This document shows positions 1-9,446 of a stretch of 64,000 bases of DNA, piece by piece. The notes beneath the pieces are model-generated. The model was not told where the DNA came from. It ran no database searches and saw only the letters and a list, made by a program, of their open reading frames with translations. The stretch covers positions 7,315,017 through 7,379,016 of the forward strand of contig JARWIR010000015.1 in NCBI GenBank assembly GCA_029959085.1, written 5' to 3'. Each line of letters starts with the position of its first letter. Within the stretch, counting starts at the first letter, position 1. The stretch comes from Nemophila menziesii (taxonomy: Eukaryota > Streptophyta > Magnoliopsida > Boraginales > Hydrophyllaceae). The translations under genes were made by a program, and so were the position numbers.

Positions 1-633
1 CATAACCTTAACACACACCCATATGAAGGCCAAAATGTAAAGCGAGGAGTTCCGCCTCAAAAGGAGTCAGTGCTACACCACTCCCTGCAAAACCCCCTAG
101 ATAATCGCCATACTTATTCCGAAAAAACCCACCTACAGCATCTCTAGATCTCACTGCATAATATGCGCCATCCACATTCAATTTGACGCCCATTTCTGGT
201 TTAACCCATTTACCTAGGATAGTTTTTGCCGATACAATTAACCCACCATCTCTTTAGACTCCCCACGCGAGCGCATAATCACTTGTCGTGTTAAAGATAA
301 TAGCTCGTAGTTCACTATGCGCTCTTTTCTTTGCCAACTATAGGCAAGCACAATATACTTTTGTTCGATCACATTTATTTTCCTTTTCCGCGCTAGCAAA
401 TTACCACACCACTGTTTCTGACATAAGCTCACCTGTGGCGCTACTTGTGCAACTATATTCCCCGCCAAGCCTCGTTCATCCACTTCTGTGAGCTGATGCT
501 GCATTTGATCGTCCCTTCCAGCAAAGCACCTCCCCTTCTTGTCGCGAACCAGAACTAGAAACAGGAGCCTTCCAAGCGCTGCTGCTTCCCGAACATCCTT
601 AGCTGCTGTCCCCTCTAGGCGGCTGCTGGCCAT
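1..633 (-). pseudogene. LINE-type RNase H (RVT_3) fragment, unit 1
   Basis: Minus-strand remnant of the reverse-transcriptase-associated RNase H domain found at the C-terminus of plant non-LTR retrotransposons and in host relatives. Recognisable are KLNVDGAYYAV (first catalytic Asp, here at about 180) and PFEAELLALHFGLHMG (catalytic Glu). The upstream segment (633-238) has a Cys/Trp-rich stretch, CQKQWCGNLLARKRK, and lies in a different frame from the RNase H part, so the reading frame is broken near 238. The C-terminal part lies beyond the window edge but is visible in units 2 and 3. Family call fairly sure; it is not a functional gene. Confidence 0.7.
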
Positions 634-639
634 CCGAAT

Positions 640-2010
640 TCGAGTCCCCTATATGATAGCATTTTTTATAGTTCTAAAAAAAACATTCTTCTTCTCTTTT
701 ATTTACAATTAAAAAAACAATATTTTTCCAGTACCAACGGATTTTTAACTTACTAATTTTTATATATTTTTAATCATAATATAAGTAATTGTTTTACTCT
801 AATTTAAGTTCACATATATTTAATAAAAATAAGAAAAATAAGAAAAATATTTTAATAATATTGATTATAATTAATATGTATACAAAATATATCAATAGAC
901 TACAAATTATTACTTAAAAAATATTAAACTTGTTCATTTCTTATATATATGGTAAATTTCACTCAAATTTGTCTGAACATGTGAATCCGTACAATTTTAG
1001 ATTTAATTTGAACAAATCATAATCAGATTTATATTTATATTCTTCATTGATATAAGGTTGTCATATTGTGATTTACCGTTATTTTTAATATTGTTTATTA
1101 GAAAATTAATAGTTTTATCTATTATAAAATATTGAAAGTTTAAATCTATATTCAGACTTTATATATATATATATTGGAATTGAATAAAAATAATATATTA
1201 ATCGGCAAGTTCATGTATCAAATACGTTTAAGATAGACTAATTAACCTACAGAAAGTATATCATAAAGGTTTTCATCTTTATCGGATCAAAAGGAAACAT
1301 GGTAACCTTTAACTATCAAAATATTTTCTTCTATTCCATATAGTCAGAAAAATAAATATATAATTAATAGGACCAATGGTGAACATGAACGAATTATAAA
1401 ATTTATGTTTGAATCTTGTCATAAATACGTCGCAAACAAAAGCATTTCTTTAAACAAAAAATTTACTATACAAATACAATCAGAAATTAAGAATGATAAA
1501 TACTCCAAGTCTCAAGACAACCAACGAATTACCTTAGCCGCAAAATTGCAGCTTTTAAACTTAAATAAAACGATCCAACGAATCACATATTAAAGATTTG
1601 TTGTCTTACAATACTATTAGCTAATTTTTTTTACTTTTTGTAAATCTGGCACCAAAAATATAACATTTGCCATCATCTTAAAACGAGAATTCACATAACT
1701 AAAAACGCATATAGCCCAGCAATTAGCATCACTTATGCTAACTACTTATTGGTCGGCGTAGTTTAAATTCAACTTCTCCAACCACCGAAAACATTAAATA
1801 TTCATTAAACACTTCAAAAACATCATATATTTTTTTCAAGACCAAATTTTACAAAATTTATTTCGTTGCATTCGTTATTTCAAGAAAATCACATCGAGGT
1901 TAATGTATGAATTAAGAACCCTGTTAAAAAAATTAAATAGAGCTATCATCCAAAGATCTCAAAACTCATAAAATATTGAAAAGTAAATGGGGAATGTTAG
2001 AAAAGAAGAA
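640..2010. other. AT-rich non-coding interval
   Basis: No supported gene. The stretch is rich in A/T with a short TA run near 1160. An open frame of 62 codons at 1405-1593 is intact in all three units, but most differences between copies change the amino acid, so I do not call it a gene. Equivalent intervals: 18590-20300 in unit 2 and 43370-45060 in unit 3. Unit 2 has a private deletion of about 66 bp here (near 18798) on a TTAA-like microhomology. Confidence 0.6.
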
Positions 2011-4134
2011 ATTTGAAAACCCAAATCATTTCCAATCTACACATAACTTCATGCACTTTCACCTTCCCCTTTTCTAACTCTTTCCTACTCAGATTTTTAT
2101 TACACACAACTCTAAACACGTTAGCTAGCCCAATAATCGCATCACTAATCGCTTTGTCTTCGAAAAGCCCTGGGATACTAGCCACGAATAGATACTGCAT
2201 CATCACGTGACAGTCGTGAGATTTCATTCCTATAATATTGCCCAAGTCACTTTGAACATTATTTCTCAAACTCAATGAAAAGCCATCAGGAAACTTCTGT
2301 GCCTTCAATCAGTCAAGAAATACTTTCCGCTTTTCTATTGATAACGTATAATAAGCTCGATTCAGTATTTGTTTACCGCCTCTCGATGTCATCCACAAAT
2401 CTTTCCTCATGTTCATTTTCTCAAGATCCATTCTCGCTCACATTGTCTTTGTTAACTTTCCCATAAAGACCTATAACTGTGCCGAGAAGAGCATCACACA
2501 CGTTTTTCTCGCAACGCATGACATCAATGTTATGTTTCAACAAATTTTTGGACCAATAAGGTAAACGATAAAAGATACTCTTTTTCTTCCAATTGAATAG
2601 ACGTGGACCAGTTTTTCTCACGATCTTTCCCCCAAAATCCTTGTATTTACTAGGAAACACAATGGGAAGCCCATCTAACTGTGTCTGAATATCGGTAGGA
2701 CTATATTTCTTTGGTGGGCCCCTATGATCAGATTTCTTGTAAAAAACCCTTTCGCTTCTAAATCGATGCCCGGTAGGTAACCAACGTCTATGTCGAAGTA
2801 AGCAACTCCTTTCTTCACACTCAATGACGGAGTACAATCCATGCATTCTGGACAAGTTTTGTAACCTTGACCCGACCATCCCGAAGTGTATGACCTAGTG
2901 GGGAAATCATTAGTCGTAGACAACAAACAAACCTTCATCGTAAACTCTTCCTTCTTGTGGGCATCATACGTAAGAATCCCTTTATCCTACAACTCGTCCA
3001 ACTCATCTATAACAGGTCGAAGAACGACGTCCATGTCCTTGCCGGGTAAACGGGGTCCAGGAATCAACAAACAAAGCTGGAATGTCGTCTCCTTCATACA
3101 ATCGCACGGTGGTAAGTTGTAGACGGTCAATATAACCTGCCACATGCTGTACTAGTTATTCTGCATATAGAAAGGGAAAAGGCCATCGATACCCAAACCC
3201 AAGAACACATTCCGAGGTTCACTGGCAAACTCAGGATGTAACTGAATAAATCTCTTCCAACTATCGCCATCAACCGGATGACGCAACAAATCTCAATCTG
3301 TACTCTTCCTAGTTCGGTCCGTATCATATTTTCTGCAGTGTGTCTCGAAGCATAAAGTCACTGCAGCCTAGGGGCAACCAGGAAATATCAGAGTTTCTTA
3401 TGCGCTACTTTTTTACCCTTCTTCTGGTCCCATCTAGATTCACTACATACTGGACACTTTTCGAGGGAGACATTCTCCTTGTAAAATAAATCACAATCGT
3501 TCACGCAAACATTGATGGTATTGTAGCCCATACCTAAACTTTTTAACTTTTTGTTGCACGCCTCGTATGACTCGGGCAAGTTATGAGGTTTGGGCAACAC
3601 ACGGCACAGAAGATCAAGCAACTCGGTGAAAGACGTGTTAGTCCACTTGTTCTTCACATTCACGTGCATTAGCTTCGCAATGAAATTTAATGAACTAATT
3701 ACTGCACAACCAGGGTATAAATTGGTCTCTAATTCGGAAAACATTGTTTCAAATTTGCCACGTGCTGTATTGTTCGAGTCTATCATCTCGGTGACACCGG
3801 AATGACCACCACCCTCATAATTAGGTCTCAAATCTTCGTAGACATCCAACATTTCATTTTCTTCATATCGAGTCTCGGGAATTTCCTCGCTCTCACCATG
3901 CTTTGTCCAAATCTCATACGTGGACAAAAACACATACTGTAAAAGATATGACCTAGCTTTGACCACTTTATACCGACGATAATTCGAACACTCATTACAC
4001 AGAAAAAAATTGTTTCTTCATCAGAATGTTTATTTTTTTGAGTAAAAAACGAGAAATGCTTCTATCCCTTTAATAAATTCATGCGAAACTATATGAGCGG
4101 AACCAATCCAACTTTTATCAATACCCGAAGCCAT
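2011..4134 (-). pseudogene. tnp2: CACTA (En/Spm) tnp2-type transposase pseudogene, unit 1
   Basis: Transposase of a CACTA DNA transposon. Reading on the minus strand from an ATG at 4134 (MASGIDKSWIG), the domains run in the usual order: transposase-associated N-terminal domain (DKSWI, then a Cys-rich ECSNYRR stretch), Tnp2 core (HPEFASEPRNVFLGLGIDGF, LPPWDCMKE, GPRLPGKDMDV) and the start of DUF4218 (GMKSHDCHVMMQYL). Frames are broken near 4010, 3390, 3300, 2830 and 2420. The codon at about 3818 is GAG (Glu), where units 2 and 3 have TAG. The gene stops abruptly at 2025 because 887 bp present in the other units are missing, joined on the 4-bp microhomology AAAT. It is not functional. Confidence 0.85.
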
Positions 4135-4194
4135 AATCAACTACTCCAATATAAAAGAATACAACATAAATGTCTCATAAATAAAATGAAAAAC

Positions 4195-4476
4195 AAATTA
4201 TTACATCACCAAATAAATACATAAAAATAAAATGAAAAGGAAGATTATTACATCACCAATTAAATAAATAAATATAAAATGAAAAAAATTATTACATCAC
4301 CAATTAAATAAATAAATATAAAATGAAAAAAATTATTACATCACCAATTAAATAAATAAATATAATATTAAAAGCACACAAATATTACATCACCAAATAA
4401 ATGCATAAATATAAAATTAAAAATATACAAAATATAACATCACTAAATAAATACATAAATATAAAATTAAAAGCAT

Positions 4477-4480
<4 letters not shown>
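4195..4480. repeat. 45-bp minisatellite in CACTA leader, unit 1
   Basis: About six imperfect tandem copies of a 45-bp unit built on ATTACATCACCAAATAAATA followed by an A-rich tail. It lies just upstream of the transposase start, inside the element (leader or promoter side). Copy number and sequence differ between the three units. Confidence 0.75.

Positions 4481-4559
<79 letters not shown>
4481..4559. repeat. (TA)n microsatellite
   Basis: About 79 bp of uninterrupted TA. The equivalent tracts in units 2 (23359-23393) and 3 (48069-48110) are shorter. Confidence 0.95.
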
Positions 4560-4562
<3 letters not shown>

Positions 4563-4598
4563 ATATAAAATTATAAGATGATTAGGGATATATACATA

Positions 4599-4932
4599 GT
4601 GATACTATATATTTAGCATTAACTATACAATTGAAATCAAATAAGAAAAGGTTGAAAAAAACATGTACTTTTGGGCAAATTTAGAAGGAGAAATTGATAA
4701 TTGAGGAGGTCCCATGTTGTAGTTTGACCCGGGAAAGCTTTCCCACGTGTTGAAATACCTAATAAGTGATACTATTTACCATTAACTACAGAATTTATTG
4801 CAAATAAAAGAAATTTAAAAGAGTTTTATGGAACAAAAAATACCTACTTTTGAGCGAATTTGGAAGGAAAAATTGATAATTGAGGCGGTCCCACGTTGAT
4901 GATTGACCCGGGCAAGTTTTCCAAGTCTTGAT
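4599..4932 (-). repeat. Direct duplication of a 167-bp CACTA leader segment, unit 1
   Basis: Two tandem copies (4599-4765 and 4766-4932), each starting GTGATACTAT and containing GATAATTGAGG, a GGTCCCA..TTG block and TTTGACCCGGG or ATTGACCCGGG. Read on the transposase strand, each copy contains the same donor-like AAAAGTAG/GTATTTTTT. They could be duplicated leader exons; the splice reading is inference. Confidence 0.6.
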
Positions 4933-5057
4933 ATAATTTTTGATGATGAATTGTGGAAAAAAATTGGGAGAGTTTTGAGAGAAAGAAAGAGAAATTATAA
5001 AATAATGGTGTTTTGAGTATCTCAATTCGCAACTTGCCGTAATAAATACGCTACAAC

Positions 5058-5401
5058 TAATTGCGACTACACAAGTAGTCGCCAAAGACTCAAAAGTAGT
5101 TGTTAGTAATAACTTCTAACGACTACTTTAAGTAGTCGTTAAATAATCCAACCTCTAGCGACTACACATTGGCGGTGGGAAATTAATTAAAAAATACAAA
5201 AACCCACTAGGACTACTTTCTTAGTATTAACGACAACTTCTTGTTGTCGTTAAAAACAAAAATTACTAACCACTACTGGGTAGTCGAGAAACATACCATG
5301 TAGTCGTTAAAGACATGTAGTCGCTAGTGGTGCTTGTCTTTAGCGACTACATCGCGTAGTCGCGAAAAATTTAGTCGCTAGAGGCTTGCGCTGTAGTAGT
5401 G
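5058..5401 (-). mobile_element. CACTA 5' subterminal repeats and terminus, unit 1
   Basis: The transposase-proximal end of the CACTA element. On the minus strand it begins at 5401 with CACTACTACAGCGCAAGCC, a terminal inverted repeat of the CACTA class. It is followed by many copies of AGCGACTAC or its complement GTAGTCGCT, several as short hairpins. Such subterminal motif clusters are the binding sites for the second transposon protein in En/Spm. Unit 1 has point changes in several repeats that leave stems imperfect. No matching terminus was found on the far side of the transposase gene. Confidence 0.75.
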
Positions 5402-6960
5402 ATACTTTTGAATTAGAAAAAACAACACCTACTAAAATCGAATCAAAGAGCATATGATTCTTAGTTTGTAGTACAAATTCTTTTTCAATAACACTCCTCC
5501 CTACATCAATGTGAAGTCGGTTAACATTATATTGTTGATCTATGTATATATTTATTTTCTTCAATCTTATCTCACTCGGTTGTAATGTTATATGTATTAT
5601 TTTGTGATTCTTGGGTATCTATGAATTAAGCTTCAAATATATTGATTTTTTTTCAAGATTTGAATTAAGACAGTGATTTGGATAATGCAGTGAAAGCTTT
5701 TACTTGTTATATGGAGATGCGACTGAATAATTAAATATATCGTGAAGAGAAAAATGATTAAGGTTGATGATGTTGTCTTTCTGACAATTTTTTGAGAAAA
5801 AACAGTGAACCTAAAAATGCTTAAGGTTGGGAAAACTAGCTACGTTTACTACTTAGAAATTCCTTGGAAATTCTCTTAATCAGGGTATATGATTCTTACA
5901 TAACCTTATATGCAGTGGTGATGCAATGGCGGAGCACATATATTTTGTTAAGGAAGGGGGTGCACCACAAATAAATTTCCGACTTAATTGCAGTATAAGT
6001 CCTCATGAAATGCGAAAATTGCAAAGAAAGATTATGAAAATTAGGGGTGGGGCGATAAGTTAATACTATATGCTTTTTTATAGGGGTATATTATTTATTT
6101 TTTTATTTAAAATGTAAGATCCAAAATGTCATGTGGCTCTAGCTTTTACAAGTGATGAGAAGACGGGATATTTAGCATAGCCTAATCAATTTTATGAGCA
6201 ATATATGAAATTTTTAAATTAATTAAGATGCATGACTTAAATAATACACAGTATAGAGAATGATTAAACATATACGATTATTGGTGAAAATGAAGGTACT
6301 TCATCAAGTTTGACTATTTAATTGAGTTAACAAGTTTTTATATCGATGTTAAAATACTTACTAAATTGGGTGTTAAGTTTGAAATCTGTGGAAATCCGTC
6401 TCAATATTAGAAACTATATAGAAATAGCTTCAAGAGTTATGTCAAGCATGTGATTTGGCATCTCATGTGCAAAATGCTGATTCATTTCTTTCCCATTTAA
6501 AGGTATATGCCTGAAATTGGTCAATCAAATTTTGCGATTTCTTAAAATATGAGATTAGATTTTCTTGCATGATTATACTCTATTGGTTCATATTAGCAGT
6601 ACTAATTCATGTATTGTGCAAAAGGTGGTAACTTTTAGTTTGGCAATGGGTGTGTTCGAATTGGATTACAGTAGTAAAAGCAAGTAATTAAGGATTAAAG
6701 ATTATGTAGACAACTATTGAATAAGCTAATAAAGAATGTCATATATTTTGCATGTTTTTTGTCTATAGATTGTAAAACCTCTGATCTAACAAAGATGTAA
6801 GCACTCGTTAGGGTACTATTTATCATATATATATATACATATATATATATATCCCTTTTTGTTGCTTGACTTGTTTTACATTAGCAGTCACTAAATAATT
6901 TCTGCTCCCTAGTTTGTAAAATATTGTGAAGGAAAAGTACACCTCTAATGTAGTAATATG
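5402..6960. other. Non-coding interval with one short open frame
   Basis: Outside the CACTA terminus. No recognisable gene apart from the 45-codon frame at 5926-6063. A short TA run sits at about 6825-6850. Equivalents: 24237-25830 in unit 2; in unit 3, 48875-50124, where part is deleted. Confidence 0.5.
5926..6063 (+). CDS. Short open frame or exon of unknown function (45 codons), unit 1
   Basis: An ATG-to-stop frame preceded by an acceptor-like ATATGCAG at 5908-5915. The peptide begins MAEHIYFVKEGGAPQINF and ends in a basic, helix-like part (SPHEMRKLQRKIMKIR). It is open in all three units. Unit 1 versus 2 shows both silent and replacement changes, so selection is not clear. I do not recognise the family. 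It may be one exon of a decayed host gene that also included 7552-7704. Confidence 0.3.
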   Translation: MAEHIYFVKEGGAPQINFRLNCSISPHEMRKLQRKIMKIRGGAIS

Positions 6961-7041
6961 AGAGAGAGATAGAGAGAGAGGGAGAGAGGGAGGGAGGGAG
7001 GGAGGGAAGGGAGGGGGAGGGAGGGGGAGGGAGGGGGAGGT

Positions 7042-7086
<45 letters not shown>
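6961..7086. repeat. GA/GGGA microsatellite, unit 1
   Basis: Purine-rich tract of GA, GGGA and GGGGGA runs on the plus strand. It is longer in unit 2 (25830-26067) and reduced to a short GA run in unit 3 (50124-50178). Open frames through it are low-complexity artefacts. Confidence 0.95.
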
Positions 7087-7089
<3 letters not shown>

Positions 7090-7551
7090 GAGAGTTGTTG
7101 AAATGTAATTTTATTATATTTGCCGCTTTTATATATAGTTGTTTATACGTACATATCAATCATAATAGTATATCGTTAAAAATGATTTACAGCTGACAGA
7201 AGAAGTCATACACTAACAAATTATTGCTGGAGAAGTATGTTTAGTATTCTCCTTAACACTTCACTCTATGGAAGTTTGCATCATATAAGGTAACCAAAAA
7301 CTTTAGCTTTAAGTCATTTAGTAAAAAGAAAAGGCACTTGATCTTGGGTGGTATGTATGTATCTAAGCTTGAAAGATGTAATGAGCAACATGAAATCTAA
7401 CAAAGTAGTAGTCCACACCTAGAAGGGGGGGAGTGATAAGAGGCACTTTGAGATAATTCAGAAGATAGGCCAACCACATAAATTTTGCAATAATGTGTGT
7501 TATTGCCCTGTATCCAGTCCCAATGTTCTTCTAATGCAAAATATATTATAG

Positions 7552-7704
7552 GATATTCTACAAAAGGTGATTATAATTTATGAAAAGAAAGACAACAAGT
7601 TAATCAATGATCTTGTTGTTTCTTTAGAACTCAATATGGAGAAGAAGAGAGTTGCTAAAATAGAATTTTATTCAGCCTTGAATGCATATTTGTATATAAA
7701 TTAA
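7552..7704 (+). pseudogene. Coding-like exon of unknown gene, unit 1
   Basis: A frame following an acceptor-like TATTATAG, beginning DILQKVIIIYEKKDNKLIND and continuing with Lys/Glu-rich, helix-prone sequence to a stop after NAYLYIN. The same frame is present in unit 2 (26617) and unit 3 (50653). It could be an exon of the same decayed gene as the 45-codon frame upstream. Family not recognised. Confidence 0.3.
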
Positions 7705-8324
7705 GTTTTTAGTTATAGCTATTAAATGAAGATACATGACAACTAATATACTAACACAATGCAGTTATGTAACTGATTAATAGATGTAAAAGTATCTCGA
7801 GCCTTCCATTATGTGATACTAATTGAGTGCATAGTGTTCATCTACTCATGGTTGAGATGTACAAATTTTAGGTTGTTGGAAATATATCATCACTATATTG
7901 TGGTCCGAAATATATCCTCACTATATTGTGGTCAGAGGAATTTATTATGTTTTTTTTTCCGAGGTCCTAATTTGCAATTAAGATTTAATAGAGGTTAATT
8001 GGGCCGGTTATATGAGTTACCGAAAATCTTAAAGCCTATTATAGCTATGGTTTACGGTAGTCAACTGAAGGCCCATACATATATATATCCCTTTATAGAA
8101 ATCAAAGTTGTGCGGCGTATATTGTTTGTCAAAGTAGATTTGTGATTTTGGTAGCTGGAGAGGGAAAGGGAGGAAATTAAATATCATTTGCTTTTAAAGC
8201 GGTGCCAGAGAGAAGATCTGCGGAAATATGTCGAAATATAATACTCCATCAGTTGAGTTCTCCATCAGATAGAGTAAAGACATAAATTTGCTGGTGGACT
8301 TGAATTCAAGTCCATCAGATCAGT

Positions 8325-8495
8325 TTGGGGTTTTGTCCCTGTTGTAAAAGTTTTGTGAAAGGAAAAAGTCACAGTCCAAATCAAGCTCCAACTCCAGCTC
8401 CAGCTCCTGCTCCAGTTCTATCTCTTGTTCAGGTTCCAATTCCTTCTACTTTCATGGGTCCTTTAGGCTCCATTAACAGTAATACTTCATCCAAG
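8325..8495 (+). pseudogene. Pro/Ala-repeat exon-like frame, unit 1
   Basis: Open frame reading GFCPCCKSFVKGKSHSPN, then a PAPAPAP run, then PSTFMGPLGSINSNTSSK. In units 2 and 3 the frame runs into a splice-donor-like AAG/GTAGAAA; in unit 1 the donor G is changed (AAG/CTAGAAA). Frame lengths differ between units (171, 201 and 177 bp) but always by multiples of 6, so the frame is kept. There is no in-frame ATG at its start, so if real it is an internal exon. Function unknown. Confidence 0.35.
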
Positions 8496-8910
8496 CTAGA
8501 AAACTTATATATATTCTGCATATATCTTATTCTCAAGCCATGGGATTTCAAATAGGAAATTAGCTGTAATGGAAATTGTCCCTTCGTAGATGGACCATTT
8601 CGACAATATTCCCAATTTCGTTGGTTAACTCAAGACTTTTTGTAGTATTAATTTGTTAAAGCCTTAGATTGTATCTACTAAAAAATAAGGGCATAAATTT
8701 ACTGATGCACGTACCAAGTAAAAGGATATTCTCAATTTGTTTCTTTTAAGTTTTAGTTAACTAATATGTTACATAACTCATGTGTTTATACTATTTGGTT
8801 ATTTTGAATATAAGACCAATAATTTATACGTAGATCACAAAATATAAATGTACATAAATTTTTAAGCATATAAATATTAATTCTATTAGATAATATATAA
8901 TTAATAGGGG

Positions 8911-9031
8911 CAAGACTTCCATTCTATATTGGATGGTACAATATTCATAGCATATCTATTAATTATAATAACAAAACACATATCATTAGGTTAATTAGGT
9001 GACCATCCAATATTGGATGGAAGATTTTTCC
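8911..9031. mobile_element. Short foldback element (MITE-like), unit 1
   Basis: Two inverted arms built on CTTCCATCCAATATTGGATGG, themselves partly palindromic, flank about 65 bp of AT-rich sequence. Present at the same place in all units, so it predates the array. No clear target duplication; superfamily unassigned. Confidence 0.5.
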
Positions 9032-9172
9032 AAATTATAGAGTTTAAAAAAAAATCAAAATATGAAATATAACTATTTTTATGATTAACAATATACATCT
9101 TGTGTTTCTCTAAAACAAAATGTAATATTAAAAATTTATTTATTTTTCTATAAATTTAAAAACGTAAACATT

Positions 9173-9183
9173 AACCCTAACCC
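9173..9183 (+). promoter_or_regulatory. Telo-box-like motif upstream of AT-hook gene
   Basis: AACCCTAACCC, a double telo-box-like motif typical of promoters of growth-related plant genes, lies about 265 bp before the proposed ATG at 9447 and is followed by CT-rich leader-like sequence. Kept in units 2 and 3. A promoter role is inference. Confidence 0.35.
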
Positions 9184-9446
9184 GTCCATTTTAACTATAA
9201 AGATAGGAATTCATCATTAAGGTCTTACGCCACCACTATTTTATTACTATTTGATATCACATTCTCTTCCAATCGATTCATATTCTTATCATTTCTCCTC
9301 CTTTTTGATAATGTTTCTTTAGTTTCCAATTTCGATTTTAAACAAGTGGATTCACTATCTTTTATGTCTCAGATCGATGGAGATTTCATTTCAATTTAAA
9401 TGTATGTATTTCTTGATCTATTGTTATTTTTTGTGATAAACTTTAT

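Noticed and set aside
1405..1593. 62-codon open frame intact in all three units (also 19311-19499 and 44121-44309)
   Set aside because: Six of eight differences between units 1 and 2 change the amino acid; no motif, no splice or promoter context. Intactness is explained by recent duplication.
2886..3122. Plus-strand open frames over the transposase genes (also near 21681, 46371 and 22386)
   Set aside because: They are antisense shadows of the minus-strand tnp2 coding sequence, which has clear domain motifs.
4795..5085. Minus-strand frame of 96 codons in the CACTA leader, with a second copy in the other leader segment
   Set aside because: Lies between the element terminus and the transposase start, contains the duplicated non-coding leader, and shows no family motif.
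8640..8660. TTTTTGTAGTG as the opposite end of the CACTACAAAAAAGG element
   Set aside because: Present only in units 2 and 3 (27765, 51789), upstream rather than downstream of the left terminus, with no subterminal GCCGC motifs nearby.
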